Shown here in pieces: positions 1 to 11,962 of a DNA stretch of 64,000 nucleotides. Both the position numbers and the translations under genes were made by a program. The stretch's first letter is position 1. Each line of letters begins with the position of its first letter. This DNA is from Calvatia gigantea (taxonomy: Eukaryota; Basidiomycota; Agaricomycetes; Agaricales; Lycoperdaceae): the NCBI GenBank assembly GCA_025093985.1, contig JACAAK010000005.1:2914001-2978000 (forward strand), read 5' to 3'. The notes beneath the pieces are model-generated. The model made no database searches and was not told where the DNA came from. It saw only the letters and a program-made list of their open reading frames with translations.

Positions 1-280
1 CGACGTCTCCGCAGTCGCGATGCCCACACAAGGTGGAATAGGAGGCCCTGGTGGCTCGTTATTTGACCCACGGGTTGATCATCTGGCGTTCCAGAACTAT
101 GGGGTTGATCCTTACCTTAGGAGCACAACTTTCCCTGGCGCTGCTCTTCCTGCTCTGAGTCAGAACCCGACGGATCCAATGGTTGAAATGGGTTTGACGA
201 GCGAGAGTGGAATGGATGAAGGTTGGCTGTCATTCATGCGAGAGTGTGGTATTATGGAGAACGGCAGGCCGCCTGTTTAA
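1..280 (+). CDS. 3' end of a probable fungal transcription factor (partial)
   Basis: The reading frame is open from base 2 to the TAA at 278-280 and enters from outside the window, so only the last 92 or so residues are visible. They are Gly/Pro-rich and then end in a Trp-containing segment (GWLSFMRECGIME) of the type often found at the C-terminus of fungal Zn2Cys6 transcription factors with a fungal-specific regulatory domain. The DNA-binding domain itself is not in the window, so the family is an inference from the tail only. The ATG at 20 is probably an internal methionine. Confidence 0.45.
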   Translation, partial: DVSAVAMPTQGGIGGPGGSLFDPRVDHLAFQNYGVDPYLRSTTFPGAALPALSQNPTDPMVEMGLTSESGMDEGWLSFMRECGIMENGRPPV

Positions 281-738
281 TTTGGCACCAGCCGGAACGG
301 CTCCCTTATTATTTTTAGCCTCAGGTTGGGGTACTTGGGTTGCTTCGGTTTTTTTCTTGGATTTCCGGATCAACCAGAGTCCCTTTCACGTTTCGCCCTT
401 CGCCTATATTCGGCTTCTGTCTTTAGCTTATTTTCTATGGTGGATGATTAACGATATGTAGCAGCTTCCAGGTGATGCTCTTAATATTCGATGTAGATAT
501 ATTGTATGTACCAACCTCGTGAGCAGAACTTAGCCTCCCTGAAATTTGTGGTTGGATTGAGCGACTATTTTGAGAAACACTTTCCAACACGCGTGGGGTC
601 TATGCACTGTCCCATGCGATAAGATGTCTCGTGGACATGGTTCTTCGGTCTCGCTTGCGAACTTCAGGACAAGTTCGGAAATTCTGATCAGGTATGTAAA
701 GGCTAGGCGGAACACGGCCACTGCTGACTCTGGCACTA
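281..738. other. Intergenic, nothing recognised
   Basis: This stretch presumably holds the 3' UTR of the upstream gene and the promoter of the S28 peptidase gene. Short open frames exist on both strands but none has family resemblance or a convincing splice pattern. Confidence 0.5.
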
Positions 739-2916
739 ATGGCCTTTATGCATCGCCCTCAACTTCAGCTCTTAGTGCTCGCACTGTGTCTTGGCTTCGA
801 AACTGTCCTCGCCGCCACACGAAGTTCGGGTTCCTTGGTACCCGGGGTCCAACCTCCGCGATTGGTGTTCCCAGAGCCTATTCTCGCGGCCTCAGATGCA
901 AAAGCCAAGCCAACTGATGGCGGAGAGCACTTCATCGAGGTTATTAAATTTGCTTGCCAGTCTTTGAGGCTATTCCTGATAATATCTGGTCAAGATACCT
1001 ATCGATCATTTCGGACACAAGACAAACCAAAGCATTCAGAAATCGCTTCTGGGTCAATAGTACTTATTGGGAAAAAGGCGGACCAGTAATTGGTAGGGTC
1101 GATGGATGGTGCTCAGCGAAACTCTCCTACTTGATGGTGCTATCTCCAGTGTTTGACTCAGGAGAACAAGATGCAGCACCATTACTGCCGTACTACCTTC
1201 AAGTGAGCACTCAAGATCCTGCAATCTCGTGCGGTAATAACAGGCTGCCAGGAATACCACGGCCAATCGGCAGTGATGCGCTTAGCAGAACGATATAAGG
1301 GGTTAGCGATTTTGTGGGAACACCGATACTATGGGGAGTCCTTGCCTTTCCCGGTCAATGTGAGTGATTGGTGATAAGGAGCATAGCAGCAATTAAATGC
1401 TCAACCTGTCGTGACAGAAAAACACAACAGGGGATCAATGGCAGTTTCTTAACACGGAGCAGGCGCTAGAGGACTTTGTGTTCTTTGCTAACTCCTTTCA
1501 GAAATCACAACACGCCGGCCGAGAGCCATCCAGCCAAGACGGACCAGAGCAACCCGCTCCAGCTACCCGTTCATCCAAGCACTACACCATGGATATTTTT
1601 GGGTGGATCGTATCCGGGTATTCGCGCTGCATTTTTGAGAATTCAGGAATCCGGAGATTATTTTTGCTGCTTGGGCGTCCTCGGCACCTGTTCAAGCAGA
1701 GGTCGATATGGCAAGCTATTATAAGGCTGCAGAGAGAAGTCTAACCAGAAATTGCTCGGCGGATTGGGTTGCCGTTACTCGGTGAGCAATCCCCTACGCT
1801 TTGCATCTGGGGTCAAGTATTCACTGCTCCCTAATCCATAGTCATGTCGATGACGTACTTATGGGAGACGATGAGACAGCGAAAACACAAATGAAACTCG
1901 CTCTGCTAAAAGCAAGGGCGAGTAAGCCTGGAGGCGACACTTCCGAAGCCGATGGTATAACGCTGGCCACTGCGCAGGAAACGAGCGACCTGTCAGCCGC
2001 TAGTATCCTCATGGATCCCCTGGACTTCTATCAGTATTACGGTTTCAAGGAGTCACTCTTGCCGTTTTGTAACTTGTTAGAGACGAAGAACTTCACCCAA
2101 AATGCTGTGGAAAGCGGGATTGCAGCACAAGAAGGCATACAAGTAGCTTTCGAGGCCTTTTTGAAGGCTATAGCGGAGCTGGACTATGATTCGAATTCCT
2201 TTCGCAGACGATCCGGTACAAGACAGGTCGTGGATGTGGCAATATTGCTCCGAGTACGGTGAGTAATGAGTGAGGTCAATATTTGGCCGTTTGCTGACGA
2301 ATCGTTCCAGGATTCTACCAACGAGGTGACAGGAATAACCCCCTGTCGATCCAGACGGCGTTCCAGTCATTGGATCTATTTCAACAGCAGTGTAATAAAA
2401 CTTTCCGCGAGGCGTTGCCTGCGTCACCACAAACGCAGAAGGTTAATAAATATGGGGGTTGGAATATGAACCCCTCCAACGTCCTGTTCACGAACGGAGA
2501 GTGTACGTGCCTCACGGTACTGCGGTGCGGTGTCCCTGAATTGCCGTCCTCTAGTTGATCCCTGGAGAACGATGGGGCTGGCATCTATAGAAGATAATTC
2601 TCCAAAGCGCACGCCTTCGGTCATTATTCCTGAGTGAGTCATAATTTGAGCTTCGTAGGGGTCTTGCGTGGTGACTCATGATTGCAAATAAAGTTGCAAC
2701 ACGACACCGCCAGACAACAAGACCTTCTTCGGAATGACTTATGCCAATATGGTCCATGTGTCTGACATGAGGGTTCTTCTGACGCCGGATGCCAACCATT
2801 CGAATTTCAACACGATAGGTTTCTACAGTCCAGTGTCACAAGAGCCGTTCTTCACTGGTCTAGGGCTGTTCCAACTTGCTCTCGATAAGTGGCTCCCTTG
2901 TTTTAGGGGTAAATAG
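739..2916 (+). CDS. Secreted serine peptidase, family S28 (prolyl/dipeptidyl carboxypeptidase-like), frameshifted
   Basis: The N-terminus has a hydrophobic signal peptide (LQLLVLALCLGFETVLA). Family S28 landmarks follow in order: FRNRFWVNSTYWEKGGPV near 1040-1085, DSGEQDAAPLLPYY near 1155, WEHRYYGESLP near 1320, the nucleophile motif GGSYPG near 1600, WMWQYCSEYGFYQRGD near 2235-2330, KYGGWNMNPSN and the GEFDPW segment (catalytic Asp region, split by an intron at about 2503-2555), and MVHVSDM near 2745 (catalytic His region). It ends with a typical tail and TAG at 2914-2916. Introns are about 50-60 bp. The frame changes between about 1505 and 1560, near 1640 and near 2200 are each a gain of one base, and the region near 950 is also unclear. 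The family cleaves prolyl bonds of peptides and is secreted or vacuolar. It is either a recent pseudogene or a good gene with sequence errors. Confidence 0.75.
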
Positions 2917-3099
2917 GGCCGCGAGGTACTTCGCTTTTTGGGGGTATACGTCCTGGAAAGATGTGGCCGTTGTTAGAGAGTAGAGAATATAAGCACATGT
3001 CGTCGTTCCGTTTAGTCCTTGTACTGTTCCGAATTGCTCCGCCCTTGGGACTAGCTCAGCCTAGCTCCTCTTTGAGCAAGTTTCACGGGGGAGGCTCCC

Positions 3100-3330
3100 G
3101 GAAATCCATAAATAGGTTGATTGTTCCCATGTTTGTTGGCCAGTGGCTACACTGGGCTTCATAGACACACCTCCGAAGTGCACGCCTAAGGTGGTTATTT
3201 CTGGGTGAGTAGCGGTCTTACGAAGCATATCAAGGCATTCATGATTGTAACTCAAGCTGTGGTGTGGTGTGGTCGGACAACAGGCTTGCATCGGTGCAGT
3301 TGTCGCGAGTCGTATGAACCACGTTGCTGG
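3100..3330 (+). pseudogene. Relic of a second S28 peptidase 3' region
   Basis: A segment near 3160-3210 reads FIDTPPKCTPKVVIS followed by a GTGAGT donor. This matches the exon end of the intact-looking S28 gene near 2590-2640 (ASIEDNSPKRTPSVIIP plus GTGAGT). A downstream stretch with a cggacaacag acceptor-like sequence resembles the next intron end of that gene. Upstream and downstream homology fades quickly, so only a small decayed piece of a former tandem copy appears to remain. Confidence 0.4.
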
Positions 3331-3402
3331 ATGGATCCTCTTCGCTAGTTCATCAGGGTCTTGTTCGGGTTTGGTCCTTAAAAGTGAGACAAGTATCACT
3401 GT

Positions 3403-3424
3403 AGTTCGTTCGTTCGTTCGTTCG
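3403..3424. repeat. TTCG tetranucleotide microsatellite
   Basis: Five perfect consecutive units of GTTC/TTCG lie here, within the decayed region downstream of the S28 gene. Confidence 0.8.
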
Positions 3425-4159
3425 GATATGCGCAGCTCAAAGTTCACTATGTCATAAATTCGTTCGACCGGAGGTCGAAGTCCGTACTTGACTAAGCCTC
3501 GGTATTTAGATGGCCTAATGGAGGAAGGCCGAGAACTTAAGAAATCCTTAATTGATCCGGTGCTGCCTTGGCGGAAAGTAATCGTTTGTGATCCTGATCT
3601 TGGTCTCGAACTTCCTCGCCCGTGGACCTTGGGAAATGGTAACAACAAAAAGCAAGACCAACACGCTTAAGCAGAAACTCTCCGTTGTTGCCAAGATTGT
3701 TACATGGGCTGCGAATGCTTTAGCTGATTCTAGAAACGCCAATTTGTCACGTCATGCTCCTCCTTAATTAAATCCTTTGAAACCTATTCCACCCGTGGTC
3801 TTCGTCAGTTAGGGCTCATCCATATGCCGACGGCCATCCTAGGCCACCCCCGGCCCGTATTCTCGCCTCCAGGGCTCTCGCGTAACATCCTCATCGCCAT
3901 CGTGGGTTCCATTCTGACAAGGTCGAGGTAAAGGGATAAAGGACCGAGTCTCCAAGAATTACCTTTTGCTTTCGTTCCCCTTCCCCCGTACCCTCTTAGC
4001 ATATACTTTCTTCGCTTAGGCAACTCTGCCGTGCGTTGAGCTTTGCCGTCTGTACGACTCTATTTGCTCAGCCCACATACCACCAACACTCCTTTCAACA
4101 ATTCCAACTAATTTGGGAAAAGCTGTCGATTCGGCCTCACGACATCATTGACGACTCGA
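3425..4159. other. Intergenic, promoter side of GMC gene 1
   Basis: No coding frame in this stretch resembles a family. The minus-strand open frame covering 3061-3648 overlaps the S28 relic in antisense and looks like a chance frame. Bases just before 4160 should hold the promoter and 5' UTR of the first GMC gene. Confidence 0.4.
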
Positions 4160-6700
4160 ATGTTGCCCTTCCAATTTCTCGTTCCCTTATCATTAGTCTG
4201 CATCACCTCGGTATTTTCGCACCCGCACCCATCCACGCACTTACACTCGAAGCCTGAACTCGCTGTGAGAGAATATGTGAAGGAGAAAACTCTAGCGGAT
4301 TCGTACGATTTTGTGATTGCAGGAGGAGGAGTCGCAGGGCTTTCGTTAGCGAATAGGCTGTCGGAGAATTTTACTGTGCTTGTGATTGAAGCTGGGGATG
4401 TCGGACCACCAGAAGTCGGTTCGTGTTATTATGGAATTCGGTGTTTTTTTTTTTTTTTAAAAAAAAAACTCATGTCATATTTCGATTAGATATTCCTGCT
4501 GACTCGTATTATAAGTCGCAAGTCAACACTCAGTATGATTATGGTTTCCGGACGGCTGTCCAGCCTTCTGCGGGTGGGAGGAATGTCTACTGGCCTCGAG
4601 GCAAGGTATGGATCCTAAAAACACTTTTTACTCCGGAAATTTCATCCTTACTTGTTTTTTTTTTTTGGTTTGGTACTTAGGTCCTTGGGGGTTCTTCCGC
4701 AATTAACTGGAATGTACCTCATCCGGCCCCACGAAATTGAGGTTAACACATGGCATGACCTCATCTCTTCCCAATCCAACTGCTGAAGAATGGACGTGGG
4801 ATAATCTCTTCGCTGGTATGAAGGAATTCTGAAGCTTTTACTCCTCCTACCGATACGTCACTCAAGACGGCCGGGATGAAATGGAATCCCGAAAGTCACG
4901 GAGTTGATGGACCCGTGCATCATACTTACCCATGCCTAGTAAGTACGCCCGTCATCATCATCACTTCCTTAGATTCAACGTTTTGAATACTTACCTATTT
5001 TTTGATGTGTGTGCGTGTGTGTATTGGTTAGTATGGTACCGATAACTCAACACTGGCTACCAACTCTTGAAGCAGTAGGAATCGCTAACGAATCCGGACG
5101 CTTACGATGGTCGAACCATTGGTGGATTCTTTGCCTTATCCTCTATCAACCCCTCTAACTGGACACGATCGTATGCCAAGCCTGCGTATATCGATCCACT
5201 CCCACCCCGGTCTAATCTGCACATTCTCATCGGAACTACGGTGACGAGGATTATTTTTGACTCGGACGCGTCTCAGGGGCTTAAAGCTACTGGGGTCGAG
5301 TTTTCTTCTGAGAGTGATGGGACCAAGCAGTCTGTTAAGGTTGGAAAGGAAGTGATCGTTTCGGGAGGGTCAGGTGAATAGCCCGCAGATTCTGCAGTTG
5401 AGCGGGATTGGTCCGAGTGAGGTGTTGAAGGCTGTTGGGGTTGATGTGAAGTTGGATTTGGCTGGAGTTGGGACGCATTTACAGGATCATAGTTGTGAGT
5501 GACCCCTTCTTTCCGTTCAAATGTGGTAGGTATTCATTTAGCCGAATTTTTTTTTTTCTAAGAGTGCGGGAGTTGTCTTTGAGTCCAAAGAGGATACTCA
5601 GGGGAATATTTATAACTCGGGATCTGATTTTTCTGTATGTTATTTTCTGTGGTCAGTGATTGCTGTGGTCTGGACTTACGATTGTGCCAGAAAACGCCTG
5701 AATTTCTTTCTTTCATCAATTCTGGCGTTGCCTTTGTCAACTCTACTATTCTATTCGGCGCGGATGGTGCGACTGCCATGCAAAAAACCTATCAAAGACG
5801 ACATGGCCTCCTTCGCCAACACGATAGGCACTGGTAGCACCGACGCACAAGTTCTTGAAGGGTTCAAGGCTATTTACAGCGCCACCGCGGACAAGATCTT
5901 CCCCTCTGAAGCCCCTCTCGTCGAAATCCTGTTTAGCATTAATTCTCCGGGACAGGTTCGCGGTTCAGGCTGCTATTCAGCATGCTTTCAGTCAGGGGCG
6001 AGTATATATCAACTCTAGTTCTGCGTTTGATCCGCCGGTGATTGATCCGCAATATTTTACTCATTGGGCTGGTGAGTTTGTTCTTCTCGATTCCCTCCTA
6101 CAGTATCAAACCAAACCTCGTGTGTGTGATCACCTAGATGTTGCCACGATGCGCGAAGGCCTCAAACTTGCTCGTAGGATCGCACAGACGCCTCCCCTGA
6201 GCACTGTACTTGGTAACGAAGTCCGACCTGGGTCGAATGTCGTCACAGATGACGATTGGGATAACTGGTTGAGGAGTAATGGTGGGACCGAATTTCACCC
6301 GACTAGTTCGTGTGCGATGCTCCCAAGGGAGCAAGGTGGTGTGGTGGATAATAAGATGAGGGTTTATGGAACGCAGAATGTGAGGGTTGTGGATGCTTCG
6401 ATTTTTCCGGTGAATTTTGGTGCTCATGTGAGTTGCGATTACATGGCATGTTGCACTTGTTCAATAGCTGACATTTGGAATGTAGACGATGGCGCCGTTG
6501 TATGGTGCGGTGGAGCAAGCGGTAGAGATTATCAAGAAGGATTATACGGTTGTTGCGCCTGGGTCGGCTGCGGATACTCAGATCTCAGGATGGTTCCAGT
6601 CGAGGTGGCTCGTCTACCTGGTAAGAACGGTGCTGGTAGGGCGACGGGTCCGATGTGGACTTTGGGTCTTGTCTCGGTTCTGTTGTTTACTTTATTCTGA
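4160..6700 (+). CDS. Secreted GMC oxidoreductase 1, frameshifted
   Basis: This is a flavin-dependent glucose-methanol-choline oxidoreductase of the aryl-alcohol oxidase or glucose oxidase type. The ATG at 4160 starts a signal peptide ([20 protein letters not shown]). The FAD Rossmann motif [19 protein letters not shown] follows, then [41 protein letters not shown], the C-terminal [10 protein letters not shown] and the [17 protein letters not shown] segment that carries the active-site His region. The protein ends with a Ser/Gly-rich linker and a hydrophobic tail ([12 protein letters not shown]) suggestive of a GPI or membrane anchor. Introns lie at about 4419-4489, 4606-4680, 4939-5031, 5494-5575, 5634-5690, 6071-6136 and 6430-6485. 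Reading needs about eleven frame changes, all a gain of one base (for example 4708, 4781, 4827-4830, 5090, 5373, 5782-5787, 5955, 6582, 6619). It is a tandem paralogue of the next gene. Confidence 0.8.
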
Positions 6701-7505
6701 AGATGGACACTCAGCCTCGACTCCTGCTCACCTTCCTTTCGTGTCTCTCGTTTCAAGTTCAGCGGACGTGCCCAAAGGACTTAATTACGGATATATAGTT
6801 TGACTGTTTACTTTGATTTATTTTGAAGAAGGACTTGTTCATTTGTAGACTTGGTTAATTTATCGTTGTCATACGAGAAAGGCTGTAGCCATAATCTGTA
6901 GTCAACAAGTGGTTATTTGCAACGGTTCCCCGGCCAACTCGTGACATCAATTTCAGGAACTGCTGTTGTCACATGAGCGTTTGGTCTCAACTCCCAAGCA
7001 AGGTTCCAAGTCCTTGATCTCCACTTGGTCTCCGCAGCACTCACCACTGCAACCCGTTGTTGGCATTGACAACCCTTTCAGAATCTCGAGTATAATCTAA
7101 TTACCTGTGCTGTGGGTGGGGATGTGGATTCTAACATCGTGACAACACCCGAAGAAAAGCCTGGGAGGTTGGGATTATTTCGGAAGCTTCGCTTCCGCTT
7201 CTCCAAGTTTTGCCGTGTGCACCTGTAAGATTGGGGGTTAAGGGGGGTTGGCCCGTGCCAAGCCCAACTCCACGCCTTTCAGGGCGTCCTCGGGCGGCGC
7301 TTGTCACTCACACCCAAGTGGCTCAGGGCCGGTATAATTCAAATTGACATTGTGCTCGGCATACATAACCTCTTTCGTCTCCGCTTTATTCTCTTAACAT
7401 TCTTAACTCTCGACGTCTCCTTGTTGGCTTGGTTTTCATTACCCCTCCATCCATACCTCACGAGTATTCGATCCACGACTTATCGAACACTAAAAAGAAT
7501 TGGGG
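6701..7505. other. Intergenic between the GMC pair
   Basis: This holds the 3' flank of GMC gene 1 and the promoter of GMC gene 2. No coding family is seen, and open frames starting near 7301 run out of frame into the second gene. Confidence 0.5.
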
Positions 7506-10161
7506 ATGAAAGCGGAATGGCTGTTGGTTGTTGGTGCTACGGTTTTAGCATCCAGCAGGACGTGCTGCGCACGACCTGACGACGAGTTCGCTCACTCAGA
7601 ACGAAGCAGGATTTTGGTCCGCGCGCGAAGTCATTAGCGAGAGCGACATCTCGGGTGCATATGATTATGTTATTGCTGGAGGAGGACTAGCAGGATTGGT
7701 TTTAGCATCGCGGTTGTCAGAAAAGGATAACACGGTGCTCGTTTTGGAAGCTGGTCTCTCGGGTGATGCTGTGGCTGATAGAATCAGTGCGTATAACTAT
7801 CTCCCCTTTAACAAAATTATTTGTGAACGATTGTTATTGCGTTTCGGTTTAGACACTCCTTCGGGGGCGTTTTACGAATCGATTGTGGGGACAGAGTATG
7901 ACTGGGGCCACGTCACCGTTCCTCAGCCTGACTTGAACAATCGTGCTATCTCTTGGCCTCGCGGCAAAGTAAGGCATTACCCCTCGCAGCTGTTTGCGTA
8001 ATGAAAAATTGATTCTCATGTGACTATCCCTTGTGTAGATTCTTGGCGGTTCATCGGCTATGAACGCACTGTACCTCGTTCGTCCCCTCTGAACAAGAAG
8101 TCAATGCATGGCAACAAGTGATTTCTTCTGATGACAAGGATGCAGCGACGAGATGGGGTTGGGATGAGATGTTCGCCACGATGAAGAAAGTAGAAAATTT
8201 CACGGAACCGTTACCACAAGTAGCTGCCGTTGGAAATATTCAGTGGAATGCTTCGGCATATGGGAGTGGTGGGCCGGTGTCGATTTCGTATCCGGGCGTG
8301 TACGTTTTATCATTCATTCTTTTTTTCATTTTTTTTTTTTCTTTCATTTTTTGGTACATCGGCAGCTAACTGTTCCCTCACACAAACACACAGGATGATG
8401 CAAATCGTCGGTAACTGGACATCCGCACTAAACGCCACCGGAATCCCTCCCCAACCCAACCCCAACTGCAGGCGTTACCATGGGCGGTTTCATCACACCA
8501 TCCTCCATAAACCCAACAAACTGGACCAGATCCTATTCCCGCTCAGCGTACATCGACTCTCTCCCACCCCGCCCTAACAACCTCCACATCCTCCCTGAAA
8601 CAACCGTCACACGCGTTTTGTTCCGTGAACAGGCTTCGACGGAAGGTTGGATCGCTGATAGAGTCGAGTTTGCCCCCAATGCGAGATCTCCGAGGAGGAC
8701 TGTGCGTGTGAGGAGGGAGGTTATTTTATCGGGGGGTACGGCGGGGAGTCCGAAGATGTTGATGCATAGTGGGTTTGGCCCGAGGGATGTGTTGGAGAGT
8801 GCTGGTGTGGTGATGATTGAGGAGTTGTCGGGTGTTGGACAGCATGTGAAGGATCATCTGGTGCGTGTTGTTGGTTGGGGATATGTGGTGTGGGTTCGTT
8901 TGTTCATTGCTCCTTTTTGGTGTTTCTAGACTGCTGGAGTGGTTTGGGAGTCGAGACTGGAGACTGCAGGGAATATTCATGATTCGGGTTCTGACTTTGC
9001 CGTGCGTTCATATCTTCCTTTGTGTGTATGGGTCATCTACATTCCCCAGTCTAATGCTTCATTTGGCTTGTGACAGAAATCCCCCGAGTTCCTCTCTTTC
9101 ATCAATGACGCCGTCGCATTTGTCAACATCACCCGACTTTTGGGCACAGAAGGCGCATCAGGACTCCATACCCAAATTGTCGACGCCCTCCAAAATTACA
9201 CTACATCCCTCCCACCCATCTCCTCCTCATCTTCATCCTCTACTGCTGCGGATGTGGTAGAAGGAAGCAAAATCATATATAACCTCCGAGCCAACACATT
9301 TTTCGAACAAATAGCGCAGGTGGAGCTCTTGATGGGACTCACGGGGTCTGGGACGGTGTCGATCCAGTCGGCGTTGCAACATCCGTTTAGTCAGGGGAGG
9401 ATATATATTAATTCGTCGGACCCCTTTGAGCCCGTTATTATTGATCCGAGGTATTTCTCGCATTTTGCTGGTGAGTTCTCGTTTCGCTTTTTTTTTTTTT
9501 TTGGAGTCCGGGGGCGATGGTTGAGCGTTTGATCCTCTGCTCTGTGAAGATGTCACGATTATGCGTCAGGGTATTAAAGTTGTTCGGGACCTTGGAAGGG
9601 CGTTGGGTGATGCACTTGGCGCGGAGGTTTCACCGGGGCCGAGTGTACAGAGTGATGAGGATATTGAGGGGTGGTTGAGGAGTGAAGGAGCGAATTCGCA
9701 GTTTCATCCGAGTTCGAGTTGTGGGATGTTGCCCCGTGCGCAGGGTGGGGTTGTTAATTCGAAATTGAGAGTCTACGGCGCTGGTGCGTGTTTTTTTCTT
9801 TCTTTCTTTCTTCCTTGAATGCAGGGTGGCTTATGTTTTGTGTTTTGTGTTTTTTTTTTTTTTTTTCCGGGACAGCTAATGTCCGCAGTTGTGGATTCTT
9901 CGGTGTTCCCATTCGAGTTTGCTGCACATGTGAGCGTACTGCATACTGTTTACTCCCAATACTGAGCTCTTTCGGTGTCTTTCTTTTTTAAAATAGCTGG
10001 CATCGTCCACATACGGATTAGCAGAACAAGCGGCTCTCATAATCCAAGCAGAAGGATTTACAGTCCCTAACACTGGCGGCCCACGGAACGTACATTCGAT
10101 CAGCGTACCTATACTTTCTTTGATCTTCGCTACTTTGATCGCCTTTCAATTTCTGATATGA
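7506..10161 (+). CDS. Secreted GMC oxidoreductase 2, frameshifted
   Basis: This is the tandem paralogue of the preceding gene with the same landmarks: signal peptide from the ATG at 7506 (WLLVVGATVLASS), [95 protein letters not shown] and a hydrophobic C-terminal tail (SLIFATLIAFQFLI, stop TGA 10159-10161). Introns are at conserved places relative to gene 1, for example the phase-1 intron after the HFAG segment near 9470. Four frame changes are needed (about 7578-7590, 8084-8087, 8467, 9887), again all single-base gains. The predicted role is extracellular oxidation of alcohols or sugars with release of hydrogen peroxide, as known for the family; the substrate cannot be read from the sequence. 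Confidence 0.8.
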
Positions 10162-11625
10162 TGTCATAGCCCATCATCGGATAGACTTTTTCGCGTACAC
10201 GACACTCATCCGATCTTCGAACACTACATAAAGGAGTGACACCGTCTCCCCGTGGTGGATTTGTATCTATATGACTTAGAGCTGTTGTTGTATGTGTACA
10301 CGTTGTTTTTTTTTGTTTCGTGTCCTTTATGTTTTGTGTGCCCCGAGTTTATTTCGTTATCGTTAGCTCATTTCTATTCATCTCTGTTCAGCTCTGTTTG
10401 TGGAGCTGGGTTAGGGTATGCAGGGAGGCTAGCAGGTGTGTCATCATGAGGGCTTGAGGGAGTAGGGTTTTTTTAGTTGTGGTTGTTGTTTTTTTAAGCT
10501 GTTGTATGCGTAACAAGGAGTTGATGTATTTCGTTTGAGTAAGCAAGAATGGGTGGGCTAGGCCGCGCTGATTCAGCTGGTCGGGTTCTAGTGCGCTTCC
10601 TAAGTCATTGTCCGCAGATAGAAGGTTCGCAGTCGTGAGCGTTTGGGAGGTTATGGGGTTAATTTTTTTTGGAGATGTCGCTGGAGGTTTCTTTTTAGGC
10701 GTTATGTACGCGCTACAAGGGGTTGCTGTGTCTCTTCCCTGAGTGAGTGAGTTGTGCAGATTAAGTTAAGTAGGCTCTAATGAAATTTTCAGTGCTTCTT
10801 ACTAAGCGGTGTTCGTGTCTTTGGTTTCTCCGTTCTTCGAGCCGGGGGTGTTTGTGAGATACATATAGGTCGAGGTCCCGAGGACGTGCTAAGGACGTTG
10901 GTTCTATGTCTGACCGGTTGAACCGATTGATAAAATCGGGGTGTCGTACTCATTCGGCGTTAAGTTACACTCGGTATCCCGTATCTCTTCGATTGACATT
11001 GAGGGAACAACTACCAACATCTTTTTCGACCTATCGCGAGCTTCGTGTTGGGTTCGCCCTGTGGATAATACCTGATGCACCGGGAGTGTGTGTGTAGGGA
11101 AAGTCCTGCCCGTTATGTCGCTCGAAAAATGCAAGGAGAGTGGATCCAGTATTCAGAAGCAATACTATATGAATTCGTTATCGGCTCTTATATGTGGGGA
11201 CAGCGGACAACAAGGAGTTGGTACCGCAGTACTGCACACCTACGTGTTCAGAAGGAACGCTGAATCACACGAAAGAATGCTGGGGAGGGGTGCCAGATTT
11301 ATGATAAGCCCAACTAGAAGTTTGTACGCGAGTGCCTTGTGGAACGGGCTTCGGAGTAACAGAGCGGAAAATGGGCGCGATCCGATCGATAGCAAAGCCC
11401 AGCAATCAACACACGTTCTCGTCCGTGTCGGCCTCATTGTAAAACACCCCTATCTCAATGTTACGATATAACGCGCCAACCAGGGCGAGCAGTGAGCGAT
11501 TTAAAGCTGCGGTGGTCACGAAAGGTTAGGGGGATACAACGAATATTTGGTGTGCAATGTTGAGGCCGCTTGAAGGGGTAATTGGAGGGTGAGCTGTCGC
11601 CTACGCTGTCGCCTTCTGTATTTTT
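10162..11625. other. Intergenic, no gene recognised
   Basis: The region is rich in T-runs on the plus strand just after the GMC gene. Several overlapping open frames near 10900-11470 occur on both strands without family resemblance. Confidence 0.45.
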
Positions 11626-11962
11626 ATGGAAACGAACACGTCATCCCTCGCAAACCCGAGAAAAAGGAGGGTGAATAATAATTCTCCCAGGGAGGATTTT
11701 GGCCCTTCTCTTCTGGACCCAACTGAACCCTTTGGTGACAGGCGACAACGGAGAAAAGCACTGCGGAGATTAGCGAGCATATCGGCTAATCGGCCAGTAG
11801 ACCATGATCCAGAATCAGAGGAAAATTCAGGAGCATTTCCCCTAAAGTCAGTGAAAGGTGTGGAAAGTGTGCGACAACAGGTGCAAGGACGGATTGTGGA
11901 ATAAGAAAGAGTTTGTCAGCTATGGAAAGAGATGGGGGAGCGAAGACCCTGCCTTCTGGTAG
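11626..11962 (+). CDS. Small basic protein of unknown function
   Basis: The ATG at 11626 opens a frame of basic, Ser/Asn-rich sequence (NPRKRRVNNN, RRQRRKALRRL). One base gained near 11860 would join it to a frame reading VWKVCDNRCKDGLWNKKEF and ending at TAG 11960-11962. The Cys-x3-Cys-DGLWNKKEF segment looks protein-like, but I do not recognise a family. The basic N-terminus would suit a nuclear location. A minus-strand frame over 11786-12079 is an alternative. Confidence 0.3.

Noticed and set aside
3061..3648. 195-codon minus-strand open frame as a gene
   Set aside because: It lies antisense to the S28 relic and the microsatellite and has no family resemblance or sensible start context.
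4443..4468. T-run followed by A-run as a terminator-like hairpin
   Set aside because: It lies inside the first intron of GMC gene 1 and the organism is a eukaryote; a simple low-complexity tract is sufficient explanation.
4700..4850. Programmed +1 frameshifting at TGA codons, as in some ciliates, to explain the GMC gene
   Set aside because: Some shifts (near 4781, 4829, 8087) do lie next to TGA, but others (4708, 5090, 5373, 9887) do not, and no shared slippery sequence is seen.
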